Shown here in pieces: positions 20,150-32,225 of a DNA stretch of 64,000 nt. The notes beneath the pieces are model-generated. The model searched no databases, was not told the origin of the DNA, and saw only the letters and a program-made list of their open reading frames with translations. This DNA is from Pseudomonas palmensis (GTDB taxonomy: Bacteria; Pseudomonadota; Gammaproteobacteria; Pseudomonadales; Pseudomonadaceae). A program made the translations under genes and the position numbers. Every line of letters starts with the position of its first letter. Positions within the stretch are counted from its first letter, which is position 1. The stretch spans positions 62,001 through 126,000 of the forward strand of contig NZ_JAFKEC010000003.1 of NCBI RefSeq assembly GCF_017848315.1. Direction: 5' to 3'.

Positions 20150-21799
20150 TCAGGGCGTCGCTAACGCGGTCTTGCCACTGCTGTTGCTGGCTGCGGGTGC
20201 GGCCTGGAGAATCAGTTGCGCGGCCTTCTCGCCGATCATCAGGGTGGGTGAACAGGTATTGCCAGAGGTGATCTGCGGCATGATCGAGGCATCGGCGATG
20301 CGCAACCCCGCCACGCCATGCACGCGCAGTTGCGCGTCCACCACATCCAGCGGGCCGTTGCCCATGCGGCAGGTACCTACCGGGTGGAAAATGGTGGTGC
20401 CGATCTGCCCGGCAGCCTGCTGCAACTGCTCCTCGGTATCGAGTGCTGCGCCTGGCAGGTATTCGACCGGTGCAAAAGCGGCGAGGGCAGGGGCCTGCAC
20501 GATCTGTCGGGTAAGGCGGATGGCCTGGGCGGCGACGCGCAGGTCTTCAGGCTCGCTGAGGTAGTAGGGGTCGATGACCGGTGCATCGCCCGGGTTGGCC
20601 GAGCGGATATCCACACGCCCGCGGCTGAGCGGGCGCAGGTTGCACACCGAGGCGGTAAATGCGGCAAAGCGGTGCAGCGGCTCGCCGAAGCGGTCCAGCG
20701 ACAGGGGCTGCACGTGGTACTGCAGGTTGGGCGTGGGCTGCTCGGGGTGCGAGCGCACGAACGCCCCCAGCTGGCTCGGCGCCATGGCCAACGGGCCGCT
20801 GCGGTCATACAGATAGCGCAGGCCCATGCCCAGCTTGCCCCAGTGGGTGTTGGCCACCTGGTTGAGGGTGCGCACGTTGCTGACCTTGTAGATCAGGCGC
20901 AGTTGCAGGTGATCCTGCAGGTTGCCGCCCACGCCGGGCAATTCGTGCAATACCGGGATGCCTAGGCGTTCCAGCAATGGCCGCGGGCCGATGCCGGAGC
21001 GTTGAAGAATGCCCGGCGAACCCACCGCCCCGGCACACAGGATGATTTCGCGGCGGGCCTGGTAACGCTGTTCGCTGCCCTGCCAGCGCGCCTGAACGGC
21101 CGACGCGCGACCATTGTCGAGCAGCACCTTGTCCACCTCGACCCCGGTCAGCACCGTCAGGTTGGGGCGGTGGCGCACGGGGCGCAGGAATGCCTTGGCC
21201 GCATTCCAGCGCACGCCGCTGCGCTGGTTGACCTGAAAGTATCCACAGCCCTGGTTATCCCCACCGTTGAAGTCGTCGATGCTGGCGATGCCGCTCTGGG
21301 CTGCCGCCTCGCGAAACGCATCGAGGATCGCCCACGAATAGCGCTGGCGTTCGACCCGCCATTCGCCAGCGTTGCCGTGCAGCTCGCTGGCGCCGCCAAA
21401 ATGGTTTTCGCTGGCCTTGAACAGTGGCAGCACGTCATTCCAGGCCCACCCGGGATTGCCCTGTTCGGCCCAGTGATCGTAGTCGCGGGCCTGACCGCGC
21501 ATGTAGATCATGCCGTTGATCGAGGAACACCCGCCCAGCACCTTGCCCCGTGGGTAGCCCAGGCTGCGCCCGTCGAGCCCCGGTTGCGCTTCGGTCTTGA
21601 AGCACCAGTCGGTACGCGGGTTGCCAATGCAATAGAGGTAGCCCACCGGAATGTGGATCCAGGGGTAGTTGTCGCGACCGCCGGCTTCGAGCAGCAGCAC
21701 GCGGCAGCCAGGGTCGGCAGACAGCCGATTGGCCAGTAGACAGCCGGCAGGGCCGGCACCGACTACCACGTAGTCGTAGGAATGATCGGCTGGTGCCAT
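20150..21799 (-). CDS. GMC-family FAD-dependent oxidoreductase (choline/alcohol dehydrogenase-like)
   Basis: 549 residues. ADP-binding motif VVVGAGPAGCLLANRL at the N-terminus with LLLEAGG, the GMC signature around GKVLGGCSSINGMIYMRGQ, and the C-terminal HPVGTCRMG and NTCSPTLMIGEKAA that carry the catalytic histidine/asparagine. Such enzymes oxidise alcohols or polyols (choline, aliphatic alcohols, sugars). No betaine aldehyde dehydrogenase is adjacent, so choline is not specifically supported. It is first in a two-gene leftward unit with the MHS transporter and divergent from a LysR regulator. Confidence 0.9.
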   Translation of the reverse strand: MAPADHSYDYVVVGAGPAGCLLANRLSADPGCRVLLLEAGGRDNYPWIHIPVGYLYCIGNPRTDWCFKTEAQPGLDGRSLGYPRGKVLGGCSSINGMIYMRGQARDYDHWAEQGNPGWAWNDVLPLFKASENHFGGASELHGNAGEWRVERQRYSWAILDAFREAAAQSGIASIDDFNGGDNQGCGYFQVNQRSGVRWNAAKAFLRPVRHRPNLTVLTGVEVDKVLLDNGRASAVQARWQGSEQRYQARREIILCAGAVGSPGILQRSGIGPRPLLERLGIPVLHELPGVGGNLQDHLQLRLIYKVSNVRTLNQVANTHWGKLGMGLRYLYDRSGPLAMAPSQLGAFVRSHPEQPTPNLQYHVQPLSLDRFGEPLHRFAAFTASVCNLRPLSRGRVDIRSANPGDAPVIDPYYLSEPEDLRVAAQAIRLTRQIVQAPALAAFAPVEYLPGAALDTEEQLQQAAGQIGTTIFHPVGTCRMGNGPLDVVDAQLRVHGVAGLRIADASIMPQITSGNTCSPTLMIGEKAAQLILQAAPAASNSSGKTALATP

Positions 21800-21888
21800 G
21801 AAGACCTCGCGCCTGATTTTTATTCTTGTCCAGGCCAGTGTTATTGATTATTTTCGAGTTGAACACGTTAGATTTCACGCAACGGCTG

Positions 21889-21907
21889 TGCGTTTTAGAA
21901 CAACGCA
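21889..21907. promoter_or_regulatory. Candidate LysR operator
   Basis: Inverted repeat TGCGTT-N7-AACGCA in the 136-bp divergent gap, 28 nt before the LysR start codon. Position and dyad symmetry fit an autoregulatory/activation site for the divergent LysR protein. Confidence 0.45.
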
Positions 21908-21935
21908 AGTGAACCTCTGATTCACAAGGAAAAGC

Positions 21936-22823
21936 ATGTTCGACTGGAATGACCTGCGGTTTTTTCTCGAGTTGCAGCGTAGCGGCCGCCTGCTGACCGC
22001 CGCCAAGCGCCTCAACACCACCCATAGCACCGTGGCCCGGCATATCGAGAGCATCGAGAGCAGCCTGGGCACGGCACTGTTCGTGCAGCACGCCCAGGGC
22101 TATGAACTGACCCCGGCCGGGCAGGCCCTGCTCAAGCACGCCGAAGCCATGGAGAACGTCGCCTTGCTGGCGCAGGAGGAGATCACCCAGGCCATCACGC
22201 CGCTGGGCAAGATTCGCCTGGGGGTGACCGAGGGCATCGGCATCATGTTCTTCACCCCGCGCATGGGCAGTTTGTTCGAACGCTACCCGGGGCTGGAGGT
22301 GGAGCTGGTTGCAGTGCCGCGCTTTGTCAGCATCATCAACCGCGAGGCAGAGATCAGCATTCACCTGGAACGCCCGCATGCCGACCTGTTGATCACGCGA
22401 AAACTCACCGATTACCGCCTGGCGCTGTATGCCAGCCCCGAGTACCTGGCCAGGGCTGCGCCGCTCAACAGCCGCGAAGACCTGGCCCGGCACAGCTGGA
22501 TCGGCTACGTGGACGACCTGCTGTTCAGCCAGCAGTTGCTGTTTCTCAACAGCTTCTGCCGCGCACCGAACGTGGTGTTTCGCAGCACCAGCGTGATCGC
22601 CCAGCAGCATGCGGCGCGTGCCGGGCTGGGCATCGCGGTACTGCCCAACTACATGGCCCGCCACGACCCGCACCTGGTGCGCGTGCTGCCCAGCGAAACC
22701 ATCCAGCGCAGCTACTGGATCAGCACCCGGCGCGAACTGCACAAGTCGGTGCGCCTGCGCGTAGTGTGGGACTACCTGCTGGCGCTGTGCGCCGACGAGC
22801 AGGGCGAACTGCTCGCCGAGTGA
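21936..22823 (+). CDS. LysR-family transcriptional regulator
   Basis: 295 residues. The N-terminal winged helix (MFDWNDLRFFLELQRSGRLLTAAKRLNTTHSTVARHIESIE) is followed by a periplasmic-binding-protein-like effector domain. It is divergent from the GMC-oxidoreductase/MHS unit, the usual arrangement for a LysR activator of that unit. The effector is unknown, probably the imported alcohol or its product. It converges on the TauE gene with a 7-nt gap. Confidence 0.92.
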   Translation: MFDWNDLRFFLELQRSGRLLTAAKRLNTTHSTVARHIESIESSLGTALFVQHAQGYELTPAGQALLKHAEAMENVALLAQEEITQAITPLGKIRLGVTEGIGIMFFTPRMGSLFERYPGLEVELVAVPRFVSIINREAEISIHLERPHADLLITRKLTDYRLALYASPEYLARAAPLNSREDLARHSWIGYVDDLLFSQQLLFLNSFCRAPNVVFRSTSVIAQQHAARAGLGIAVLPNYMARHDPHLVRVLPSETIQRSYWISTRRELHKSVRLRVVWDYLLALCADEQGELLAE

Positions 22824-22830
22824 GCGGCGT

Positions 22831-23649
22831 TCAGCGCGCCAGGGTGTTGACCGCCAGCAACAGTGCAGCCGCTATCCCCACCAGCGCAAAGCCCTGTTGC
22901 AGACGCGGCCCGGCCAGGCGGTGGGCGAACTGGCGCGCAACCACCAGGCCCGCCACCGCACCGCCGGCAAACGGCACGCCGACACCCCAGTGCATTACCC
23001 CGCTGAGGCTGGCGCTCAACACGCTGCCCAGCGACACCAGAGCGATCACCGCCAGCGACGTGGCGACGATGCTTTTCATCTCAAGGTTGGTGTAGCGCCC
23101 CAGGGCAGGCACGATCACAAACCCGCCACCGACCCCGAGCAGGCCGGACAGCAGGCCGCTGAGCAAGCCGGTGAAGGCCAACGCGCGGGCGCAGGGCAGG
23201 GTCCAGCGCAAGCGCCCCTGCAACGGGTTGAGCACACAGGGCTGCAGGGCACGATCCGCACAGGGCGGCTCGCCCCGCAGCTCGCGCCGGGCCTTGCGCA
23301 GCATGCGTGCGCAGGCATACACCAGCACCACGCTGAACCCCAGCGCCAGCGGTGCATTGGGCAGGCGATGCGCCAGCAGCAGGCCGAAGGGGGTGGCGCA
23401 CATGCCGATCAGCGCGACGAACAGCGCGGCCCGGTAGCGCACCAGCCCCTGACGCAGCCCCAGCACCGCACCCACACCTGCCGCCAGGCCCACCGCCAGC
23501 AGGCCGACCGGGGCCGCCTCGACCATGCTCAGGCCCAGGCCGAACACCAGCAGCGGCACCGCAAGTATGCCGCCACCGGCGCCCGTCAGGGCCAGGATGA
23601 TGCCAATGAGGGCGCCCAGACCGGCGCCGACCAGTTCATGCTCTGTCAC
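22831..23649 (-). CDS. TauE/SafE-family sulfite exporter
   Basis: 272 residues, about eight membrane spans. Typical repeats include the glycine-rich IILALTGAGGGILAVPLLVFGL at the N-terminus and GLLSGLLSGLLGVGGGFVIVPAL in the middle, the paired signatures of the TauE/SafE family. Its start overlaps the end of the upstream SQR-like gene by 4 nt, so it is translationally coupled to sulfide oxidation. Export of sulfite produced by persulfide dioxygenase is the likely job. Confidence 0.88.
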   Translation of the reverse strand: MTEHELVGAGLGALIGIILALTGAGGGILAVPLLVFGLGLSMVEAAPVGLLAVGLAAGVGAVLGLRQGLVRYRAALFVALIGMCATPFGLLLAHRLPNAPLALGFSVVLVYACARMLRKARRELRGEPPCADRALQPCVLNPLQGRLRWTLPCARALAFTGLLSGLLSGLLGVGGGFVIVPALGRYTNLEMKSIVATSLAVIALVSLGSVLSASLSGVMHWGVGVPFAGGAVAGLVVARQFAHRLAGPRLQQGFALVGIAAALLLAVNTLAR

Positions 23650-24923
23650 TGGCGCGCCTCACGCAGTCGCGCTACTGGCTTGGCCAGCCATTCGCGCCCC
23701 TTGAGCATGCAGCGCCAGTACAGCGGCGGCAGTATCCGCGCCTTGAGCAGCCAGGCCAGGCGCGTGGGCCTGCGCCCGTCGAGCAACCAGCGCGGAAAGC
23801 TCGGTGCCAGCTTGCCGCCGTAGGTGAACTCGGCCAGCACGATCTTGCCGCGCTCCACCGTCAGCGGGCACGACCCGTAGCCGTCGTACTCGGCCAGACG
23901 CGACAGGCGCCCCAGTGCCACCAGCACGTTGTTGGCCACCACCGGCGCCTGCTTGCGGGCAGCGGCGGCCGTCTTGGCATTGCTGGTGTTGATCACATCG
24001 CCCAGGCCATGGATGTTGCCGTAGCGCGCATGGCGCAGGGTGGCCGGGTCGACCTCGAGCCAACCGGCCTCATCGGCCAGCGGGCTGTTGCGGATGAAGT
24101 CCGGCGAAACCTGCGGCGGTACCACATGCAGCATGTCGAATGCCTGCACCACGGTTTCGCTGCTGCCGTCGGGCAGGGTGCGCAGAAAGGTCGCGCGCTT
24201 GCCCGGCCCGTCCACCGCCACCAGCCGGTGTGAATAGTTGAGGTCCACGCCGTAACGGTCGATGTATTCCATCAGCGCCGGCACATAGTCGGCGACACCG
24301 AACAGCACGTTGCCGGCGTTGAAGAACTGCGCCTGGATCGCCCCCAGGCGACCGCTGCGCAGCCAGTGGTCGCACGACAGGTACAGGGCTTTTTGTGGGG
24401 CACCGGCGCACTTGATCGGCATCGGTGGCTGGGTGAACACGGCGCGGCCTTCCTTCAGGCCCTGCACCAGTTGCCAGGTGTAGGGTGCCAGGTCGTAGCG
24501 GTAATTGGAGGTCACGCCGTTCTGGCCGAGGGTCTCGACCAGGCCGTCGATGGCGTCCCAGGCCAACCGCAGCCCGGGGCATACCACCAGCTGTTCGTAA
24601 CTCACCAGGCGCCCGTCATCCAGGCTGACGGTCTGCGCCTGCGGGTCGAACTGTTGCACGGCGGCCTTGATCCACCTGACCGCCGCCGGCACGGTCGAGG
24701 CCAGGGTGCGGGCGGTGGACGCTGCACGGAACACGCCCGCGCCGACCATGGTCCAGCCAGGTTGATAGTAGTGAACGTCGGCGGGGTCGATGATCGCGAT
24801 ATCCAGGGAGGCATCACGCGCCAGCAGGCTGGAGGCGGTGGCGATTCCGGCGGCACCGGCGCCGACGATCAGCACCTTGTGGTGGCTGACCTCGCGGGCA
24901 GCGGCAGAGGAGGGGGCAGGCAT
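23646..24923 (-). CDS. sqr: Sulfide:quinone oxidoreductase-like flavoprotein (type II)
   Basis: 425 residues. FAD-binding VLIVGAGAAGIATASSLL at 17-34 and HYYQPGWTMVGAGVF near 51, as in SQR. Two cysteines fit the redox pair of type II SQR: Cys172 (PIKCAGAPQK) and Cys352 (GYGSCPL). The C-terminus is amphipathic, suiting peripheral membrane attachment. It would oxidise sulfide to sulfane sulfur and pass electrons to quinone. It lies 39 bp after the persulfide-dioxygenase-like gene. A related flavocytochrome-type enzyme is possible, but neighbours favour SQR. Confidence 0.85.
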   Translation of the reverse strand: MPAPSSAAAREVSHHKVLIVGAGAAGIATASSLLARDASLDIAIIDPADVHYYQPGWTMVGAGVFRAASTARTLASTVPAAVRWIKAAVQQFDPQAQTVSLDDGRLVSYEQLVVCPGLRLAWDAIDGLVETLGQNGVTSNYRYDLAPYTWQLVQGLKEGRAVFTQPPMPIKCAGAPQKALYLSCDHWLRSGRLGAIQAQFFNAGNVLFGVADYVPALMEYIDRYGVDLNYSHRLVAVDGPGKRATFLRTLPDGSSETVVQAFDMLHVVPPQVSPDFIRNSPLADEAGWLEVDPATLRHARYGNIHGLGDVINTSNAKTAAAARKQAPVVANNVLVALGRLSRLAEYDGYGSCPLTVERGKIVLAEFTYGGKLAPSFPRWLLDGRRPTRLAWLLKARILPPLYWRCMLKGREWLAKPVARLREARQ

Positions 24924-24962
24924 GGCAGTACGTCCTTTAATAATAATTCTGGTGCAGCAGGT

Positions 24963-25847
24963 TCAGAGCTTGTTGAGCGGGATCTTCAGGTAGCGCACAC
25001 CGTTGTCTTCTGGCTCGGGCAACTGGCCGCTGCGCATGTTCACCTGCACCGAGGGCAGGATCAGTTGCGGCATGTCGAGGGTGGCATCACGGGCTTCGCG
25101 CATGGCCACGAAGCAGTCCTCGCTGATGCCGTCGCGAATGTGAATGTTGCTGGCGCGCTGTTCGCCCACAGTGGTCATGTAGCGCAACGCACGGCCTCCG
25201 GGCAGGTAGTCGTGGCACATGAACAGGCGGGTGGCATCCGGCAGGGCCAGGATGCGCTGGATCGAGCGGTACAGGGTGCGCGCATCGGCCCCGGGGAAGT
25301 CGCAGCGGGCCGTGCCGTAATCCGGCATGAACAAGGTGTCGCCGACGAACGCGACGCACTCGTCACCCGCCTGTACCAGGTAGGTCATGCAGGCCGGGGT
25401 ATGCCCCGGGGTGTGCAAGGCGCGCAGCTTGAGCGTGCCAAGGGCGAGCTCGCCGTTGTCGTCCAGCAGCACATCGAACTGGCTGCCATCACGGGCAAAG
25501 CCGGGTTCGGCATTGAACAGCGTGCCGAACACCTTCTGCACCTGGGTGATGCGGCTGCCGATGGCCACCTGGCCTCCCAGCGCCTGCTTGAGATAGGCGG
25601 CAGCAGAGAGGTGGTCGGCGTGCACATGGGTCTCGAGTATCCACTGCACCTGACCACCCAGCTCGCGTACCCGTGCGATCAGCTTGTCGGCCGAGGCGGT
25701 ATCGGTACGCCCGGCCTTCGGGTCATAGTCCAGCACGCTGTCGATCAGGGCGCAGTGCGCGCTGGCCTGGTCCATGACCAGGTAGCTGATGGTCGAGGTC
25801 GCGCTGTCGAACAGCGCTTCTACATACAGGTTACCGCCGATGATCAT
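24963..25847 (-). CDS. MBL-fold persulfide dioxygenase-like protein (ETHE1/Blh type)
   Basis: 294 residues. The metallo-beta-lactamase motif is THVHADH at residues 73-79 (LETHVHADHLSAAAYLK), with the second-shell motifs LHTPGHTPACMTYL, FVGDTLFMPDYGTARCDFPGADA and FMCHDYLPGG. The GTARCDFPGADA segment is characteristic of persulfide dioxygenases and Blh proteins rather than glyoxalase II. It would oxidise glutathione persulfide to sulfite. ATG 25847 (MIIGGNLYVEALFD) is chosen over an upstream in-frame start with no homology. First gene of the three-gene sulfur unit. Confidence 0.88.
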   Translation of the reverse strand: MIIGGNLYVEALFDSATSTISYLVMDQASAHCALIDSVLDYDPKAGRTDTASADKLIARVRELGGQVQWILETHVHADHLSAAAYLKQALGGQVAIGSRITQVQKVFGTLFNAEPGFARDGSQFDVLLDDNGELALGTLKLRALHTPGHTPACMTYLVQAGDECVAFVGDTLFMPDYGTARCDFPGADARTLYRSIQRILALPDATRLFMCHDYLPGGRALRYMTTVGEQRASNIHIRDGISEDCFVAMREARDATLDMPQLILPSVQVNMRSGQLPEPEDNGVRYLKIPLNKL

Positions 25848-25912
25848 TACCGCTCTCCAGAGAAATCCGCTGATGCCTGCCGGCCAGCCGTGCAGGCATT
25901 CGACCAACAGTC

Positions 25913-25928
25913 ATCAAGATATGTGCCA
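25913..25928 (-). promoter_or_regulatory. Candidate sigma-54 -24/-12 promoter for the sulfur operon
   Basis: On the minus strand TGGCAC-ATATC-TTGAT, 66 nt before the dioxygenase start. It matches the consensus TGGCAC-N5-TTGC(A/T) except A for the conserved -12 C. A second possibility with GG-N10-GC spacing lies at 25891-25906. The neighbouring sigma-54 activator makes one of these likely. Confidence 0.4.
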
Positions 25929-25995
25929 GCGCAGATTCACGCCTGCCCCCGGCCAGCACGCCCGATTTACCTGAGTCTGGACCCTCTGGCCGAAA

Positions 25996-26048
25996 CTGCC
26001 TGCCACGGTTCTGGCAGCTGGTTGGCAGAGGCTGGCAGTTTTTGGCAG
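25996..26048. promoter_or_regulatory. Phased TGGCAG repeats, probable activator binding array
   Basis: TGGCAG occurs at 26012, 26023, 26033 and 26043 (11, 10 and 10 nt apart), preceded by CTGCCTGCCA at 25996-26005, which contains the inverted half. The array is about 85-135 bp upstream of the putative sigma-54 promoter and 50 bp before the activator gene. That suits an enhancer site for FisR that also overlaps its own promoter. Confidence 0.6.
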
Positions 26049-26099
26049 TGAGCGAGGCGTTCGGTTAAGCTGCGGGCCTGCCTTGCCCCTGGTGCCGTC

Positions 26100-27410
26100 A
26101 TGCCCATGAACCCCGACACACCCGCCAGCCCCGCCCTGCAGGCGCTGGTGTCCTACCTCGAACACGAACCTCAGCCGAGCATCGTGCTCGACCTGCAGTA
26201 CAACATTCTTGCCGCCAACACCGCGTACCTGCATCAATTCGGGGTGGTGGGCGCCGCGCCGATCGGCCAGAAGTGCCACCACGTCTCGCACCACTACGCG
26301 GTGCCGTGCGACCAGGCGGGCGAGCACTGCCCGATGCGCAAGGCCAGGCACAGCCGCACCCCCGAGCGGGTGCTGCATGTGCATCACACCCCGCGCGGGC
26401 CGGAGCATGTGGACGTGGAGTTGCGCCCGATCCTGGACGAGCAGGGTGAAGTGATCGCCTTTGTCGAACGCCTGACCAGCATCGCCGTGGCGTCGGCACA
26501 GCCGCAGCAGTTCGGCCTGGTAGGGCGTTCGGCGGCCTTCCAGGAGGCCCTTGCCGGTGTCCAGCGGGCCGCGCCGGCGCAGATACCGGTGCTGCTGCAA
26601 GGGGAGTCCGGCACCGGCAAGGAGCTGTTCGCCCGCGCCCTGCATGCCAGCAGCCCGCGTGCCAGCGGTCCGTTGGTGGTGGTGGACTGCACGGGGCTGA
26701 CCGAGACGTTGCTGGAGAGCGAGCTGTTCGGCTACGAGAAGGGCGCATTCACCGGTGCCAACCAGCGCAAGATCGGCCTGGCCGAAGCCGCCCATGGCGG
26801 CACCCTGTTTCTCGACGAGATCGGTGAGGTGCCGCTCGCGATGCAGGTCAAGCTGCTGCGTCTGATCGAGTCGGGCAGCTTTCGCCCGGTGGGCAGCCTG
26901 CGCACGGTGCATTCGGATTTCCGCCTGATCTCGGCCACCCACAAGCCCCTCAAGGAAATGGCCACCGCCGGCAGCTTTCGCGAAGACCTCTACTACCGTA
27001 TCAACGGCTTCCCGATCCGCCTGCCTTCACTGCGCGAGCGCTTCGAAGACCTGCCCCTGCTGATCGAGACCCTGCTGCAGCGCCTGGCCGGGTCCGCTGC
27101 GCCGCGGGTCGACGAGGAGGCCATGACCTTGCTGGGGCTGTACCGCTACCCCGGCAACATCCGCGAGCTGCGCAACATTCTGGAGCGGGCGAGGTTGTTC
27201 AGCGACGACGGCATCATCCGCGCCGAGCACCTGCCCACGGAGCTGAGAGCCGACTCGCCCGCCAGTGCCCCACGCCGCTCGAATACCCGATTGCGCGACA
27301 TAGCCCAGGCGCTGGACAGCTTCGAAGGATCGCGCAGCGAGCTTGCCCGCCACCTGGGGCTGAGCGAGCGCACCCTGTATCGGCGCCTGCGCGAGCTGGG
27401 TGTTTCTTGA
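26100..27410 (+). CDS. fisR: Sigma-54-dependent activator, FisR-type sulfane-sulfur sensor
   Basis: 436 residues. The N-terminal sensory domain (1-125, PAS-like) has Cys59, Cys70 and Cys77 (QKCHH, VPCDQ, EHCPM). A central AAA+ domain follows: Walker A GESGTGKE near 170, the sigma-54 contact loop GAFTGA near 215, Walker [12 protein letters not shown] near 235. The C-terminus is a Fis-type HTH ([20 protein letters not shown]). FisR activates sqr-pdo operons in response to polysulfide; the cysteine spacing (11, 7) equals that I recall for characterised FisR. Divergent from the dioxygenase-sqr-tauE unit. ATG 26106 is an alternative start. Confidence 0.85.
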   Translation: MPMNPDTPASPALQALVSYLEHEPQPSIVLDLQYNILAANTAYLHQFGVVGAAPIGQKCHHVSHHYAVPCDQAGEHCPMRKARHSRTPERVLHVHHTPRGPEHVDVELRPILDEQGEVIAFVERLTSIAVASAQPQQFGLVGRSAAFQEALAGVQRAAPAQIPVLLQGESGTGKELFARALHASSPRASGPLVVVDCTGLTETLLESELFGYEKGAFTGANQRKIGLAEAAHGGTLFLDEIGEVPLAMQVKLLRLIESGSFRPVGSLRTVHSDFRLISATHKPLKEMATAGSFREDLYYRINGFPIRLPSLRERFEDLPLLIETLLQRLAGSAAPRVDEEAMTLLGLYRYPGNIRELRNILERARLFSDDGIIRAEHLPTELRADSPASAPRRSNTRLRDIAQALDSFEGSRSELARHLGLSERTLYRRLRELGVS

Positions 27411-27451
27411 GTGCTCACGCCTAGGGCGCAGCAGCACCTAGGCAGGAAAAC

Positions 27452-27481
27452 AAAAAGGCCAACCCCTGAGGGTTGGCCTTT
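27452..27481. terminator. Bidirectional terminator between fisR and gyrB
   Basis: AAAAAGGCCAACCC-CTGA-GGGTTGGCCTTT hairpin between the convergent fisR and gyrB genes. It closes the accessory block on its right side. An exact DnaA box follows at 27497-27505. Confidence 0.85.
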
Positions 27482-27534
27482 CGAGGGCGTTGTCACTGTG
27501 GATAACCGCCCGCTTTCAGAGGTACTGAAACCGG

Positions 27535-31060
<3,526 letters not shown>

Positions 31061-31079
31061 CTAGCGAGTGCTGGACAAA

Positions 31080-32183
31080 TTACAGGCGCATCGGCATGAC
31101 GACGTATGCAGAATCGTCATTGTCCGCCTCTTGCAGCAGGGCGCTGCTGTTGGAATCAGACAGGATCAGACGAACCTGTTCGGTGGTCATCACGCCCAGC
31201 ACGTCGAGCAGGTAGCTCACGTTGAAACCGATTTCCAGCGAACCGCCGTTGTAGTCGACGCCGATCTCTTCTTCGGCTTCTTCCTGCTCAGGGTTGTTGG
31301 CCTGAATCTTCAGTTGGCCAGCCGCCAGTTGCAGACGAATGCCGCGGTACTTTTCGTTGGACAGAATCGCGGTACGGCTGAACGCTTCGCGAAGTGCCTG
31401 GCGATCACCCAGTACCAGTTTGTCGCCGCCCTTTGGCAATACGCGCTCGTAGTCCGGGAACTTGCCATCCACCAGCTTGGAGGTGAAGGTGAATTCGCCA
31501 GTAGTGGCGCGAATGTGTTGCTGACCCAGCACGATGGCAACGGTGCCTTCCGGATCAGTGAGCAGGCGCGCCAGCTCAAGGATACCCTTGCGAGGCACGA
31601 TCACCTGGTGGCGATCAGCCTGACCGATATCGGCCTGCATCGAGCACATGGCCAGACGGTGACCATCGGTGGCGACCGCGCGCAGAGTGCCGGTGGAGAC
31701 TTCCAGCAGCATGCCGTTCAGGTAGTAGCGCACGTCCTGGACGGCCATTGCGAAGCTGGTGCGCTCGATCAGGCGGCGCAGACGGCTCTGCTCCAGGGTG
31801 CAGGTCAGCGAACCCGGGCCTTCCTCGACGGTGGGGAAATCGTTGGCTGGCAGGGTCGACAAGGTGAAACGGCTGCGGCCGGCCTTGATGATGACCTTCT
31901 GCTCGTCGACCTTGATGCTGATCTCCGCTTCGCTCGGCAGGCTCTTGCAGATATCCATCAGCTTGCGTGCAGGTACGGTGATCTCGCCAGGCTCGGCAGG
32001 GTGTTCCAGTTGCACACGGCCAACCAGCTCCACTTCCAGGTCAGTACCTGTAAGCGACAGTTGCTGGCCTTGGACCACCAGCAGCACGTTGGACAATACC
32101 GGCAAGGTCTGGCGGCGCTCGACGACGCCTGCGACCAGTTGCAGGGGTTTCAACAGGGCTTCGCGTTGAATGGTGAAATGCAT
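31080..32183 (-). CDS. dnaN: DNA polymerase III beta sliding clamp
   Basis: 367 residues in three repeated clamp domains. Starts MHFTIQREALLKPLQLVAGVVERRQTLPVLSNVLL and ends in ALLQEADNDDSAYVVMPMRL, the conserved C-terminal MPMRL. The clamp dimer tethers polymerases to DNA. It follows dnaA by 42 nt in the dnaA-dnaN-recF-gyrB unit. Confidence 0.99.
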   Translation of the reverse strand: MHFTIQREALLKPLQLVAGVVERRQTLPVLSNVLLVVQGQQLSLTGTDLEVELVGRVQLEHPAEPGEITVPARKLMDICKSLPSEAEISIKVDEQKVIIKAGRSRFTLSTLPANDFPTVEEGPGSLTCTLEQSRLRRLIERTSFAMAVQDVRYYLNGMLLEVSTGTLRAVATDGHRLAMCSMQADIGQADRHQVIVPRKGILELARLLTDPEGTVAIVLGQQHIRATTGEFTFTSKLVDGKFPDYERVLPKGGDKLVLGDRQALREAFSRTAILSNEKYRGIRLQLAAGQLKIQANNPEQEEAEEEIGVDYNGGSLEIGFNVSYLLDVLGVMTTEQVRLILSDSNSSALLQEADNDDSAYVVMPMRL

Positions 32184-32225
32184 GGTCTAGTCCCTTGCCT
32201 TAAAAAAAAGCCGCGCTGACGTTCA

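Noticed and set aside
26033..26048. Possible sigma-54 promoter for fisR within the TGGCAG array
   Set aside because: Spacing between the GG and GC is 9 nt instead of 10; the repeats are better explained as regulator binding sites.
25996..26048. CRISPR-like short repeats
   Set aside because: Units are 6 nt with 4-5 nt gaps; no long direct repeat or spacer structure and no cas genes in the window.
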